Shown here: piece after piece, positions 11,570-26,533 of the stretch
Layout: each line of letters starts with the position of its first letter
Position numbering within the stretch: the first letter of the stretch is position 1
NCBI GenBank assembly: GCA_034687125.1
Contig: JAQGBZ010000575.1
Span: forward strand, 1-30,156
Direction of reading: 5' to 3'
DNA length: 30,156 nt
Source: Neelides folsomi
Taxonomy: Eukaryota > Arthropoda > Collembola > Neelipleona > Neelidae
Translations under genes and position numbers: made by a program
Notes under the pieces: generated by a model
Databases searched by the model: none
What the model was told of the DNA's origin: nothing
The model's input: only the letters and a program-made list of their open reading frames with translations

Positions 11570-13863
11570 ATGTCACAAGTTCCGAAACCGAATCCGATCG
11601 CTGTTCAACACCAAGTTGTTCAGAACTCAACTGAATATAGTTCTTACATCAAAGGTCTCGATAATTGGCTCGTTGATGTTAAAGCTGGAGAATTGGCCCA
11701 AGAAATGATAGCAAAGGTATAAAGCTCGAATTTTATAATCCTCGAAAATGTTAACTTGATATAATCTTTATTTTCTTTATTAATAGCTAAACAATTAAAT
11801 ACTAATTTATTATGTTAATTGTCTTTGTAGGATGTTCCACCTTTGGCTAACGCAAAAACAAAAGAGAAATTAAAACCGTCACTTCCAAATGGAAACTTGA
11901 AAGATTTAAAAGACAAAGATGAAACAGCAGAGGAGAAAAGGAGAATCAGTTCTTATGATTATGCAGCTTGGGATAAATTCGATGTTGTAAGGAATTCATT
12001 CTTATAATTCCGATAATGATTAATTAAGTAAATTATTGATTTCAATATCTAATTCTATTCTATTGTTATTTCAGGATAAAGCATTGGAAGATGACGATGA
12101 GTCTTCGCCTCTTGGAAGAGAAGAAATGATTCAAAAGAAAGCTGAAGAAATCACAAGAAAAACAAGAGGGGAAGAATTCAAAGAAAATGTAAAATCAATC
12201 AGTTAATTAACATCAATATTAAAAGTAAATGAAATTATCTTTTTTAAGATAAGAAATAAATTTATTTGATTATTTTATAGGGAAATAAATTGATCGGAGA
12301 AAAGAAATATACCCAAGCTATTGAAAGCTATTCACAAGGAATTGAATTCGATTCAGATTCTGCCGTTTTATTCGCGAATCGGGCACAAGCTTATATGAGC
12401 ATTTCTGAGTAAACATTTTACATTTTGAACTAGTTTATTTTCTAATTGTAATTCATTTAACTTATTGTTACTTATTATTATATTGAGAATTTATTGATAA
12501 ATTGTTAAATTATTAATTTTATAGATATAAGAAAGCAATTCATGACTGCGACAATGCGATTTCTCTTGATTGCACTTATGTCAAAGCTTATTTTCGAAGA
12601 GCAAAATGTCACATTTGCCTCCAAAATAACGCAAAAGCAATTGTAAATAAATTAACTATTGATCTAATCATTTACTATTTGATTATAATTATAATCATCT
12701 GTAGAGATTTCTAATTTAGATTTCTTATTTAACTACAATTACAGAGCGATTTAAAACGAGTATTAACACTTGAACCTCACAACAAAGAAGCTAGTCGTCT
12801 CCTCATGGAACAAGAAAAATTCACACAAATGCCCAAATCTCTTTCTACTGGTTCTTTCCCTAAATATCAAGTACGAACATTTATCTTTAACTTTTAATTA
12901 TGACTTTATTAAAAAAATAAAACGTTATTTTTCATTTTCCAATCTATGTTTTAATTTGTCAAATTCTTAAACTATAATAGAGTTCATCGATGAAGACATC
13001 AAGTAGTACTAACCTTGGTGGATCAAAAAGTGGAAATCGAATTTCATATGAATTAAATCCATCTGGGAAAACCACAACGAAGCTTATTTTTCCAAGAATT
13101 ATTGAACCTATTGAAAAACCACTTAAATTACGATCAAAAGTTAATAGTTTTACATTAAATATTTAACTACAAATTACAATATTTGCCTTACTGTATCTAT
13201 TCTTATTCACTATATTTAATCCATAAACGTTTTATTGAGAGTTTAACTATAATGTAATTAACACAAATATAATTATTTGTCTCATTTCCAGCGTCCCTTA
13301 CTCCCCGTCCCAATCAAGTTGGAAGAAGGCTCAGGCGACAATACTCCGATTAAAGTAAAAGAAGAAGTGAAGGAAGTCCCTTCGAGTCCTGTGGTTCCTG
13401 TAGCACCAAAAAGGAAACCAACCACTTCATTACAATTCTTTCTCGATTGGAGACAAATCAAAGATTCTTCCGAATTGGCAGCTAATTATCTTCGCGTAAG
13501 TTTAACATTAAAATATAAATAAAATTAATAAGTACACATTACATTTTATGTATTTTAAACTAGGAAATATTATTTTAAATAGTGTTTGATTTGATATTAT
13601 AGGCATTTGAATCAAAAGATTTCGAAATGATGGCCGACTCAATGGAATATTCGCTCTTGTCCGATATCATCGATTGTCTCGTTTGGGAATTTATTCCCCG
13701 TGGTTGGTCAGTCGATCCGCAGTTGGAAGGTTTTCTGAAGGTGAAACGACTTGGAACTCTTCTTCTCTTCCTCACTGAAAAAGACCGAGCAAATCTGAGA
13801 AAGCTTTTGGATTATTCTGCAAACTCAAATATTGCTGCAGCGTATAAAACTCACGGTTTCTAA
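11570..13863 (+). CDS. RPAP3: RNA polymerase II-associated protein 3 (R2TP subunit; 9 exons, 470 aa)
   Basis: Co-chaperone that links HSP90 and HSP70 to the RUVBL1/RUVBL2 ATPases in the R2TP complex. R2TP assembles box C/D snoRNPs, RNA polymerases and PIKK complexes. Exons: 11570-11716, 11831-11986, 12075-12188, 12281-12408, 12525-12642, 12745-12870, 12981-13139, 13292-13495, 13603-13863; all in phase. An acidic N-terminal segment leads to a three-repeat TPR domain at about residues 136-237 (NGNKLIGEKKYTQAIESY, LFANRAQAYMSI, KAYFRRAKCHI). Then come a low-complexity Ser/Lys/Pro linker and the RPAP3_C domain at about 360-455 (LQFFLDWRQIKDSSELAANYLR, LLSDIIDCLVWEF, LEGFLKVKRLGTLLLFL). The human protein is about 665 aa with two TPR domains. 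This one has a single TPR domain, like Drosophila Spag. A poly(A) signal lies at 13924-13929. Confidence 0.95.
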
Positions 13864-15788
13864 ATTTATTTATTCCTTTCTTATCATGTTATTTAAATAT
13901 ATACATTGGCGATAATTATTCTGAATAAAAAATGAAAAGCCTTGAGATTGTTTTCAACAATTAGACAACAATTTATAATTGGCATTAATTAGCAGTTGTC
14001 TAAATGAATTAATTAACTATTTTTAACTTATGGAGAATAGAAAGTGTTAAGGATATATAGTTTATCTTTTTTATATACAAATATCTAAATGTAAATATAT
14101 ATGTTATTATTTAAATCGAAAAAGTGAAGTAGACGAATAAGAAAAATGATTTTGATAAATAATGATAAATAATTTCAATAAGCTTTTATCATTTCTATTC
14201 AACTTATTTTCTTCTTTTCTTCTGTTGATATGGAAAACATTGTTTAACCTTTTCTGACTTTTGTAGATTCCTTTTGAATCTTTTTTATTCTACAAATTCC
14301 CGTCTTAAAGCCATTAAAGCCATAAATTATAAAGTCAACAAGAACCAAGACTTGTTTGTTGTTTGACAGATAAAAGTAAAATTGAAGTCTTGGGGCGATG
14401 AAGCTCAATTGAATTAATCTTATACATACAGACTTAACTTGTTTCCTGTTTCTTATAATAATGAAAATAAGGATGCGTGTATGTATAATGTACATGTACA
14501 TTTACTAATACTTTTATAAATGACATTTTCCTTAATGGTAATGTTTGGGTCATTATCCCTATTAGCCTTTCGGTATTTTTCAATCCACCTTAACCGGTGC
14601 ATGTTGTTTGATATCCATATCCGCTAATCCTTCCTATTATGTTTCGTCCACGATCAACGATACATTCTTTTATTTAATGTTAAGAATATTATTTTGGTGC
14701 TTTCATATAATTAGCTAGTTTTATATAATACATACACTATGTAAAGTAAAGTAAAATTATTGGTTATATTGCTAGAAAAGAACAGATTGCTTTTATCGAT
14801 TATTTATACAATACGCGTATCATTTTTAAGTATATTTGGATTGGATGATATAACAAGATTAGAAAATTTAAAAGTGAATGCAAAGATTATTTTAGTGTAA
14901 TCTTTACTGGATAAATAAGTACATATTTATTTATTTTACCACTCGTGTAATTGAAAGTTCAAGTGGATCATATAATTTATATCGTACACCTAAAGTATTA
15001 AATGTATGGTACATGTACATTACATTGCATAACACATACATGTAAATTAAACGGTGATCAAAGATATGCTTATCTATCAAACTAACATATTTTATATAAA
15101 TTATTATTATTATTCTCTTTGTATTTAAATTAAGCCATGGCTTAATACTTGAATGTTTTCATTTAAAAGAGTTAAATGTAATATAAAATGTAACCCGATA
15201 ATAACAAATAGGAATCTAGTGCAAGTAGTATTATAAATTATTTGTTGTAAGTAAAAAGTAATTAGTGGGTCTGTTTGTGTCGAAAGTTTCTCTTCTGTTC
15301 TCAATATAGAAAAATAATCTTTTTAACCTTTACGTCTGGCGTTCTGGAATAAGTTTCATTCCTAATCAACTTACACCCTATTACATATACTGAGTGGGCC
15401 ATAAGTTGCTGTATAATACCTATTACATATCTAATACAAGTTCCATCCCTGTTCAACCTCTCTTTGTTTTTCTCCTCTACAAAGACTTAAAAGGGATTCT
15501 ATGTAAGTTATATCCCAAACAGATTCTATTGACATATGGTGCATCTCTCTGTATGTTATCCTATACAGATAAATTTGTATGATACAGATATATGGTATAC
15601 TATTCATATATTTGTATACGTATTATAAAAGAGGAGTTTAATGTAAGTACTAGGATATTGTGGATATTCCTTATTTTCGAGGGGTTGACAATTGTGCGAG
15701 GTAAGGGAGAGTTGGGAGGGCCAAGGCCGTTTTGGTCAACCCGTAAAAAACAAGAATTGGAGTTGGAGTGTTGTTTTGGACAAAGACC
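13864..15788. other. Intergenic between RPAP3 and aaNAT
   Basis: About 1.9 kb. The left end is the RPAP3 3' UTR. Most of the rest is AT-rich without a coding signal. A perfect 18-bp palindrome sits at 15129-15146. The last ~150 bases become more GC-rich and purine-rich and are probably the aaNAT 5' UTR. No tRNA or other RNA gene is recognisable. Confidence 0.5.
15129..15146. repeat. Perfect 18-bp palindrome ATTAAGCCATGGCTTAAT
   Basis: The 18 bases are exactly self-complementary around a central NcoI-type CCATGG, and pairing stops at both ends. It is intergenic, 643 bp upstream of the aaNAT start. It could be a dimeric binding site or chance. Confidence 0.5.
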
Positions 15789-17395
15789 ATGGCAGCTGTA
15801 CTTGCGAAAGCTCCCTGGAAAAACTTCAACTTCCGTCTGGCAGATAAAGAACATTTGCCACGGATCCTCAACCACATGCGGAACAATCATTACCGGGATG
15901 ACCCCTTGTGCCAAATGGTCGGCTACTCCGACGAAAGAGCCGCGGACCTCGACAGGAGAATTTCAGAATATTTTGAACAAAATCTCACATTCATAGCTGA
16001 AGACAATGAGACTGGAAAGGTAAAGGATTAATTATCATTAACATTATTTAATTGTTCTCCATTTTTAATTACTCATTTTGATCCATTTTTAATTGTTCAT
16101 TAATTCTTAGTTTAATTCTTATTAAATGGTTTTAGCATTTAATTATGAAATGTCTGTGAGTTAAAATGAGCTCAATCTGTTTTTCATTCTACCGCATGGA
16201 TTGAACCACTTGTTGGCTCAAAGATCCGCCTATAATAAACCTTTAAAGCTAATGTTTTAAAAGCTATATACAGAATTCTCAGACATTAACAACACTTTAT
16301 ATTTATTTATGTATATCCAGGAGGTTTTAATTTCTTAATACGCAGTGGTTTAATTTTACCAATGAGTTCCGTAAATGTTTATTGAAAATTGATGAATGCA
16401 TGAATAATGTTATTTGTATTGAGCTGATAGTGCTAATAGAACTTTTAAATAATTATCTGATCGTTAGATCTGTCCATACATAAATAATATCAAATGATTT
16501 GAATCCAATTGATGATCTTACGCATCTCTATCTCGAATAAACATGTGATTATTTAAGATAAAAGATATTTGATCATGCATGAGATTTCAATCATTATACA
16601 GATGTATGTGAAAATCATTATACATATTTAACATTTTAAAATGAAAAAGATATTTTTTAAATTCTATCATTGGAGAATATTTAATCAAAATTTTCGTCCT
16701 GTGGATTTTCATTATGCCACATTTATTTTCATCAAAGTTTATTTATAGACTTTACATTTACTTACATACTTAAGAGCTTATCTAGTCAATACCCCCAGTA
16801 TTTAATTTAATGGAATTACCATATTGATATTATCTATAGTAAAGTTCCAGCATTGGATGGATTAACAATTTGGTTAATTTAGTTTAAAGCAAATATTTTA
16901 ATTAGTATTTAAATAGTTGGCATTTAATTAATTATAAATGTTATTTGTCAGGTGGCAGGTTGTTGGATTAATTACAACAGATATCGTGATAAATTGCCCC
17001 CTTCATTCACAATGGTCAGCTCCGACTTCAATTCTCCGAAAACATTCCACATCATTTCGTTTCTCAAACGGCTTGAGGCCAAATGTTCGATTTTCGAGAA
17101 TTACAATTTGGACCACTTTGCCGAGATCTTCATGGTGTCGGTGGACCGGAACTTCCGCAAGGCCGGCCTTGGAGCTGAAATGCACCAGAGGAATATTGAT
17201 TTCCTCGGAGAGTCGGGATTCAAATTAGCTAAAGGATTCTTCTCTTCTCCTCACACTCGACGACTCGCGACCAAATTCGGATATGAAGAACTGGCCAGGG
17301 AATATTGCAAGGATTTCGAGCACAAGAACGGAGTCTCAATGTTCCCAAATGCCCAACCGGATCAATTCGTTTCTGTTATGGCTCTAAGACTTTAA
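15789..17395 (+). CDS. Arylalkylamine (dopamine-type) N-acetyltransferase, GNAT family (2 exons, 224 aa)
   Basis: Cytosolic enzyme that transfers acetyl from acetyl-CoA to dopamine, serotonin, octopamine or other amines. In insects such enzymes serve cuticle sclerotisation, amine inactivation and melatonin synthesis. Exons 15789-16019 and 16952-17395 flank a 932-nt intron, the longest among the intact gene models here. The start sits in an excellent context (GACCATGG); an in-frame upstream GTG is not needed. Evidence for the family: YRDDPLCQM near residues 35-42 at the aaNAT active-site motif, and the GNAT acetyl-CoA loop SVDRNFRKAGLGAEM with R146-K-A-G-L-G-A. Insect enzymes carry a catalytic glutamate in (K)DEPL; here the position is Asp38. 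The exons are richer in C- and G-ending codons than neighbouring genes. A poly(A) signal lies at 17684-17689. The exact amine substrate cannot be told. Confidence 0.9.
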
Positions 17396-19090
17396 TTGTT
17401 GAAATTAATCTGTTAATTAATTGTCAGTTTTTAATTATTATAAACGAAAGCTTAATATAAATACTAAATTACGTTAAATGCGGTTAAATACCACAACGTA
17501 TAAATATTATGTAATTGTTGAATTTGATATATGAATTATTTGTTAATTATGTATTTATTAGGCATCTAACTTAAAGACACTTTAATTATATATAAATATT
17601 ATATTATATAAGTATAGTTATATGAGTATGTATAAGCTTAATTATGCTTTGCAAGGATCTCTTATCTATTTCCTATACTCAAAAATAAATAAAACAAAAC
17701 AAACATCATGCAGTGTCAATTTTCCAATGTCGATTACGTGTATTGTATACCTAATTAATTAATTAATTTCCAAAAAGTTATAATTTATAAAACTTATATT
17801 TAAATATTTATAAGTAATGCTACTTACATAAAATGAATATGAATAAAATTACCAATTTTATTTTGACATTTTAATTTGAATTAAAATTGTGTATTGAAAT
17901 TAGTCTTTTTTCGCATTTGAATTGTTGTGCAATAAGATTTTATTAAATAACATAAATATTACAGTACAATACCATATATGATAATACTATATAAGTATGT
18001 ATAATATGAGTATGTTAATATGAGTTAATGACAAATGAAAGAAAAGTGATGAATTAAACTGGAGAGAGATTTTCTAAATATACATTTGCCAAATAGCATT
18101 GTGGTTATTTATTATTCCATGTTTTATCTTCTATATAATTTTTGCAAGTTATGGATGAATTGTAGTTGGGAATGTAATTGTTAAATTAAACAGCAGTCTA
18201 TGTGTAATGTGTAAAAAGTAATGTGAATAAAATTCAAGGTTTTTTATGATAAGATGCGTACACATAAAATTCTCCCTGATCAATTCATGCCATTGGATAG
18301 GTATAAAAATATCTATAAATTCATAGTTAGGTTGTGGAACATCGCATGGTTAATAAATTGAGCCTATTTGCAAAGATTATTCAATTTCGATCTAAATTTA
18401 ATGCCAGTATAATAAATAAGAATTCTTAAACGAAAAAATAATAATTTTATTTTCATTCTCGATCAATTCCTCCCTATTTTTAACACATTATCAAATAAGA
18501 ATTTTAAGTAAATAAATATGAATGATATAATAGTAATGAATAATTATATATAGTAATTGTAATTGTAATAAGGAGCTAAAATTAAAGAAAAAGGAAATTA
18601 AGCGTTAATTCAAGGAACGTTATTTAAATCAAATGAATCATGAAGCTTTGTCTTGAAGCTTATGGTAAACTAAAAGCAAGAGATGGATCCTCTCGTATTT
18701 GAAAGTGATGTACAAAGGAAAAAAGTAAAAAAAACACTGCTTTACAACTTTAATTGTCATTATCTTTACATTCTTAATTTCATAAGCACAAGACTAAATG
18801 AATCATTCAGTCACTCCCACATTCTAACTCGAGTTTATATTCGTCTTGTGTTTTTAATTATAATTAAACTTTTAATTAAACCTTTTAATAACTTTTATAC
18901 CTACGCAATTCACCTCAGCCAATATTTCCAATTATAAGAATTTAAAGGTAAATAGACATTACAATAAAATACATTATTTATAACATTATCATTACCTTAA
19001 TTCATATTTAACATAATATTTAAATCACGTTGTGTAAACGTGATTTAATATATTCAGTTAAATGAAATGAAATGCAATAGATATATATAT
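17396..19090. other. Intergenic between aaNAT and GH31 genes
   Basis: Very AT-rich. It begins with the aaNAT 3' UTR and ends in the promoter region of the GH31 gene. No convincing coding segment is present: short open frames here are lysine- and leucine-rich and lack splice context. A perfect 11-bp-arm hairpin lies at 19021-19047. Confidence 0.5.
19021..19047. repeat. 11-bp perfect inverted repeat upstream of GH31 promoter
   Basis: Arms TAAATCACGTT (19021-19031) and AACGTGATTTA (19037-19047) are exactly complementary around a 5-nt spacer. Weaker pairing continues outward. It ends 48 bp upstream of the TATA box of the alpha-glucosidase gene, so it could be a binding site for a dimeric factor. 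Confidence 0.55.
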
Positions 19091-19094
19091 ATCA

Positions 19095-19122
19095 TATAAA
19101 AAGGCTTTAATCTTTAATCAGT
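19095..19122 (+). promoter_or_regulatory. Core promoter of the GH31 gene: TATA box plus initiator
   Basis: TATAAAAAG at 19095-19103 is followed by an arthropod initiator TCAGT at 19118-19122. With the A at 19120 as +1, the TATA box starts at -25, which is canonical spacing. Translation starts 88 nt downstream. This is the clearest core promoter in the window. Confidence 0.7.
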
Positions 19123-19207
19123 CATTAAACTCATTTTTGCAAATTTTGTTTTTTTTGTTTTTTTTCCTTATTTAGCCAATAAATTCATTTATTAATGAAC
19201 GAATGCA

Positions 19208-23546
<4,339 letters not shown>

Positions 23547-23675
23547 AGAAGAAATACATGAAATTAACTCGGTGTAACATTAGGATATTTTGAATTATTT
23601 TGGCAGGTTAATGTCAACTTAATATTAGTTAGGATTAATTATAATGTTTACTCTACTGTGTTAATATATATATAT

Positions 23676-23729
23676 ATACTTACCATTAATACAATTTATA
23701 CGCATTTATACTTACCATTAATACAATTT
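23676..23729. repeat. 22-bp exact direct repeat, period 32
   Basis: The 22-nt sequence starting ATACTTACCATTAATAC occurs at 23676-23697 and again at 23708-23729, separated by 10 nt. It directly follows a TA microsatellite and is probably a slippage product. Confidence 0.6.
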
Positions 23730-24070
23730 GACAATCAAAAGTACTTATTATACAGCTTACAATTCGGTATGTTATTTTACATTCAAAATATTGTCTCATC
23801 AAACTCATCATAATCACTATTAATGCAATTTGTTTAATGCAATTATGAATTACTGTACCTATACATAAATGTTTAATCTCCATCTTTAAAACAGGATTTA
23901 AATATTTATAATTAAAATATTATGTATCTAATACCTACTTAATATATTTCTTAAATTTTATTTTGTATATATATATATGATTATTAGATCCCAGATTCTT
24001 ATGCATTTTCATATGTCGTGCATATTTTGCAATTTTTTCAAATATTGGATTTTTCTGCATATCTTAGCAT

Positions 24071-24304
24071 ATACTAGATTATTCAATAATGTGTGTCTTA
24101 TTGTGTCATGAGAAATTCAAAAATAATCCAACATTTTATTTAACTACAAACAGGTTAACAATATAACTCAATTGAAATATTCTCCATTGCTTTAGATTTT
24201 TAGATACTCGAAGTTAAAAAATTACCTGGATGTTTTCCGTTACCAATGTAAATTTTGCACCTCCCATGACACAATAAGACACTATATATTGAATAATCTA
24301 GTAT
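24071..24304. mobile_element. MITE-like element with 42-bp terminal inverted repeats
   Basis: The left arm (24071-24112) and right arm (24263-24304) are inverted copies. Two blocks are exact, 18 and 16 bp long, separated by a few mismatches. The arms enclose about 150 bp of AT-rich non-coding sequence. No transposase is present. This is the layout of a non-autonomous foldback DNA transposon. I could not identify a certain target-site duplication, so the outer limits are provisional. Confidence 0.6.
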
Positions 24305-24981
24305 TTAGCATTTTTGAAATTTTATGAATTTCATACTAAATATTTAGAAATTTCATCAATTTTTAATAATTAAAATGACTAAATGAATTATTTTGAATTT
24401 AAATTGATAAAAAACTTAACTTGTTGATTATCGTTAAGAATTAAATTTAAAATCGCATTTTCAGAATCGGAATCATTGATTCAATTTATTTCTTTTTGAT
24501 TTTGAGATAATGTTTATTTACATTTTAATTTGGACCATTTAGAAATGTTCACGAGCCTCTTTTCATGCTTCCAAGAACCGGGGCGGAAAACGAATGCTGG
24601 ATGTTAATTAGTACTATAAAGAATTAATAATATACACTAATTTGGCCATTTCGACCTGTTAACAAACAAAACGTTTTAAATTAGAATAGATTAAATTATA
24701 TTACAAGCTTAATTTATTTATTTAAAACTATAAAATATAGGTAGGCATCAAAAGATATTATTCTTATCTCACCTTTCACTTAATATTAAGTGTTTAACAA
24801 AATATTACAACACAAATTAAAGTTTATTGAATTATCATTCTAATACAGATATTTATTAAAAATGCAAAAATGCAAAAAAGTAATTTATATAATTAAATTT
24901 AAATAAAATTTAAAATCATTAAAATATTTATTCTAAAGATGTCCTCTAACATGAATGAAATGTAAGATACCCACTCTCTCA

Positions 24982-25686
24982 CTATTGATTCATCATTTTC
25001 TTAAACCCATACTCATAAGGAGAAATCTGATCAATCCATGAATTGACATCTAGGTGAAAGTAAAAAGCAATGGACTCCCGTGCTTTCACTTGTCAATCCA
25101 AAATGTTCACTCAATGCTTCTGCAATAAAATTAAAATGTCAAATAACAATTATTTACATAAGTAGTAATCAATACTGTGGCTTCGAATTGTCCAGAAGTG
25201 AGGATGTTAAACAAATCCCCAATGTTGACAAAGATCGAATTTGGAACAGAACAAATTTTCTCCCATTTCTCTCTATGAACTTCCATCACCTATGTATAAT
25301 TTTATAAAACATTTTATAATAAAAATTAAAATCGCTCAATATTTCAATACTTTTAAAAATAAATTAAGGTTAATCAAATAATAAACAAATAAGGTAATAA
25401 ATGTTAACTTATGTACTTAATAAATATTAATTGATTAAATATTAGAGCTTATTTTACCATCAGTCCCTCAATTGCCTCGGTGAAGAGGAAGGTGACAAAT
25501 CCAATGTTCTCGTTGCATCTCAATCGCAATCCATTTGGATGCACATTTTGTGGAATTTCCGGATAATTGATTATTCGAATGGAAGAAAGGCTTTCTTCAA
25601 TTTTTCCAAACATCTTGACCAATTTCAAATTAGTCCTTATATTTAACCCCATCCTTCCTTCCTGGTCCCAATGGCTTCCATAATCC
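24982..25686 (-). pseudogene. Decayed isopenicillin-N-synthase-type 2OG-Fe(II) oxygenase
   Basis: C-terminal half of a non-heme iron dioxygenase of the IPNS/ACC-oxidase group. Relict exons: 25686-25458, 25289-25176, about 25116-24982. Family features: INYPEIP, RLRCNEN...GFVTFLF, EGLMV, CSVPNSIFVNIGDLFNILTSGQFEAT, then ARESIAFYFHLD with the RxS 2-oxoglutarate motif. Three kinds of damage are seen. First, the iron-binding HxD expected in RCxEHTD is absent: the region around 25501-25516 reads NENIG and is about two codons short. Second, the last exon opens with CAT, the second iron histidine, followed at once by TGA and by another TGA six codons later. Third, no N-terminal half (DIOX_N domain) was found in the 850 bp upstream. 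The two TGA codons would each fit a CGA-to-TGA transition. Such genes occur in fungi and bacteria and in some animals, including springtails. Confidence 0.75.
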
Positions 25687-26533
25687 CTATTTTTTAAATT
25701 AATTTTTTAAAATAATTTACAAAATATTGCTAAAAGAACGTCTGTGCATTTCATCGGCATTTTAATAAAAGAGCAAAACTTATTGCCAAGTACATTCTAT
25801 ACTAAACAATTTTCATTATATATAAATTATGGCATATATTTATGTAATATCTGTATTGGAAATTATCAACAATCAACGATCATATATATTTAATGTTAAC
25901 AAAGAATTAGAATTTTGAATGGACAAGGCATTCATAATTTATTGTGGTTGTGGGGTGAATAATTTCTAAACCTTTAACTTGCAAAACCCAAAAGAATGCT
26001 AAATGAAATCATGGAATAATTGTAAAAAATATCCTTAAATTTAAATAAACAATGTATAAATCTTTAAATTATATACATTTAATAAATGATTACCTATCCA
26101 TTCAGAACGCCTTAGTTAATAAAATTGAAAAAATAATGATAATTATTTTATATAAAATTCAAAATAACGATAATTTTTTATCCAACATTATAATAAATGA
26201 ATTTGATTTATGGATCTACAAAAAAATTTAGCATAAATAACATTTTCTTTTAATGTCTAGGCATAAATCTTACAGTTGTCTTTCGGGTTTACCATTGCGA
26301 TTAACCGAACTCGTGTAAAGGAATCAATGTCAATCAACGGATTTTAAAATTTCATCTATTGTCTTTTCCCTCAACTTCATTTATTTTAGTTAATCTTCCC
26401 CACAATCGAGAATTTAAAATTTTGAATAATGATTAATAAATTGATTTCGCTGATCAATAAATTAGGAATGTTTTCAACTTTCGCCCACTTCAATTTCATC
26501 TCTTCATTTGATTATTAATATAATAATTGTAAA
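25687..26533. other. Intergenic between oxygenase pseudogene and defensin-like gene
   Basis: AT-rich, 847 bp. The missing first half of the oxygenase should lie here on the minus strand, but no recognisable exon remains. The right end contains the promoter and 5' UTR of the defensin-like gene; no clear TATA/initiator pair was found. Confidence 0.5.

Larger units (their letters stand above)
23547..24981. other. Intergenic with small repeats, downstream of GH31
   Basis: About 1.4 kb without an intact gene. It holds a TA microsatellite near 23664-23678, a 22-bp direct repeat, a MITE-like inverted-repeat element (24071-24304), and one GC-richer islet at about 24540-24605. Both strands of that islet are open for about 25 codons, but I recognise nothing in it; it could be an exon relic. 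Confidence 0.5.

Noticed and set aside
14244..14501. 85-codon minus-strand frame downstream of RPAP3
   Set aside because: Composition is that of AT-rich intergenic DNA, and no domain or splice support was found.
15592..15996. 134-codon plus-strand frame overlapping the aaNAT first exon
   Set aside because: It is a frame shadow of the aaNAT exon and its 5' UTR. The aaNAT frame has a strong start context, a donor, and a matching second exon.
18683..18937. 84-codon plus-strand frame between aaNAT and GH31
   Set aside because: Low-complexity composition, no splice context, no recognisable domain; typical of AT-rich spacer DNA.
24540..24605. GC-richer islet open in both directions, possible exon
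   Set aside because: About 25 codons only; neither strand gave a recognisable domain or a phased partner exon.
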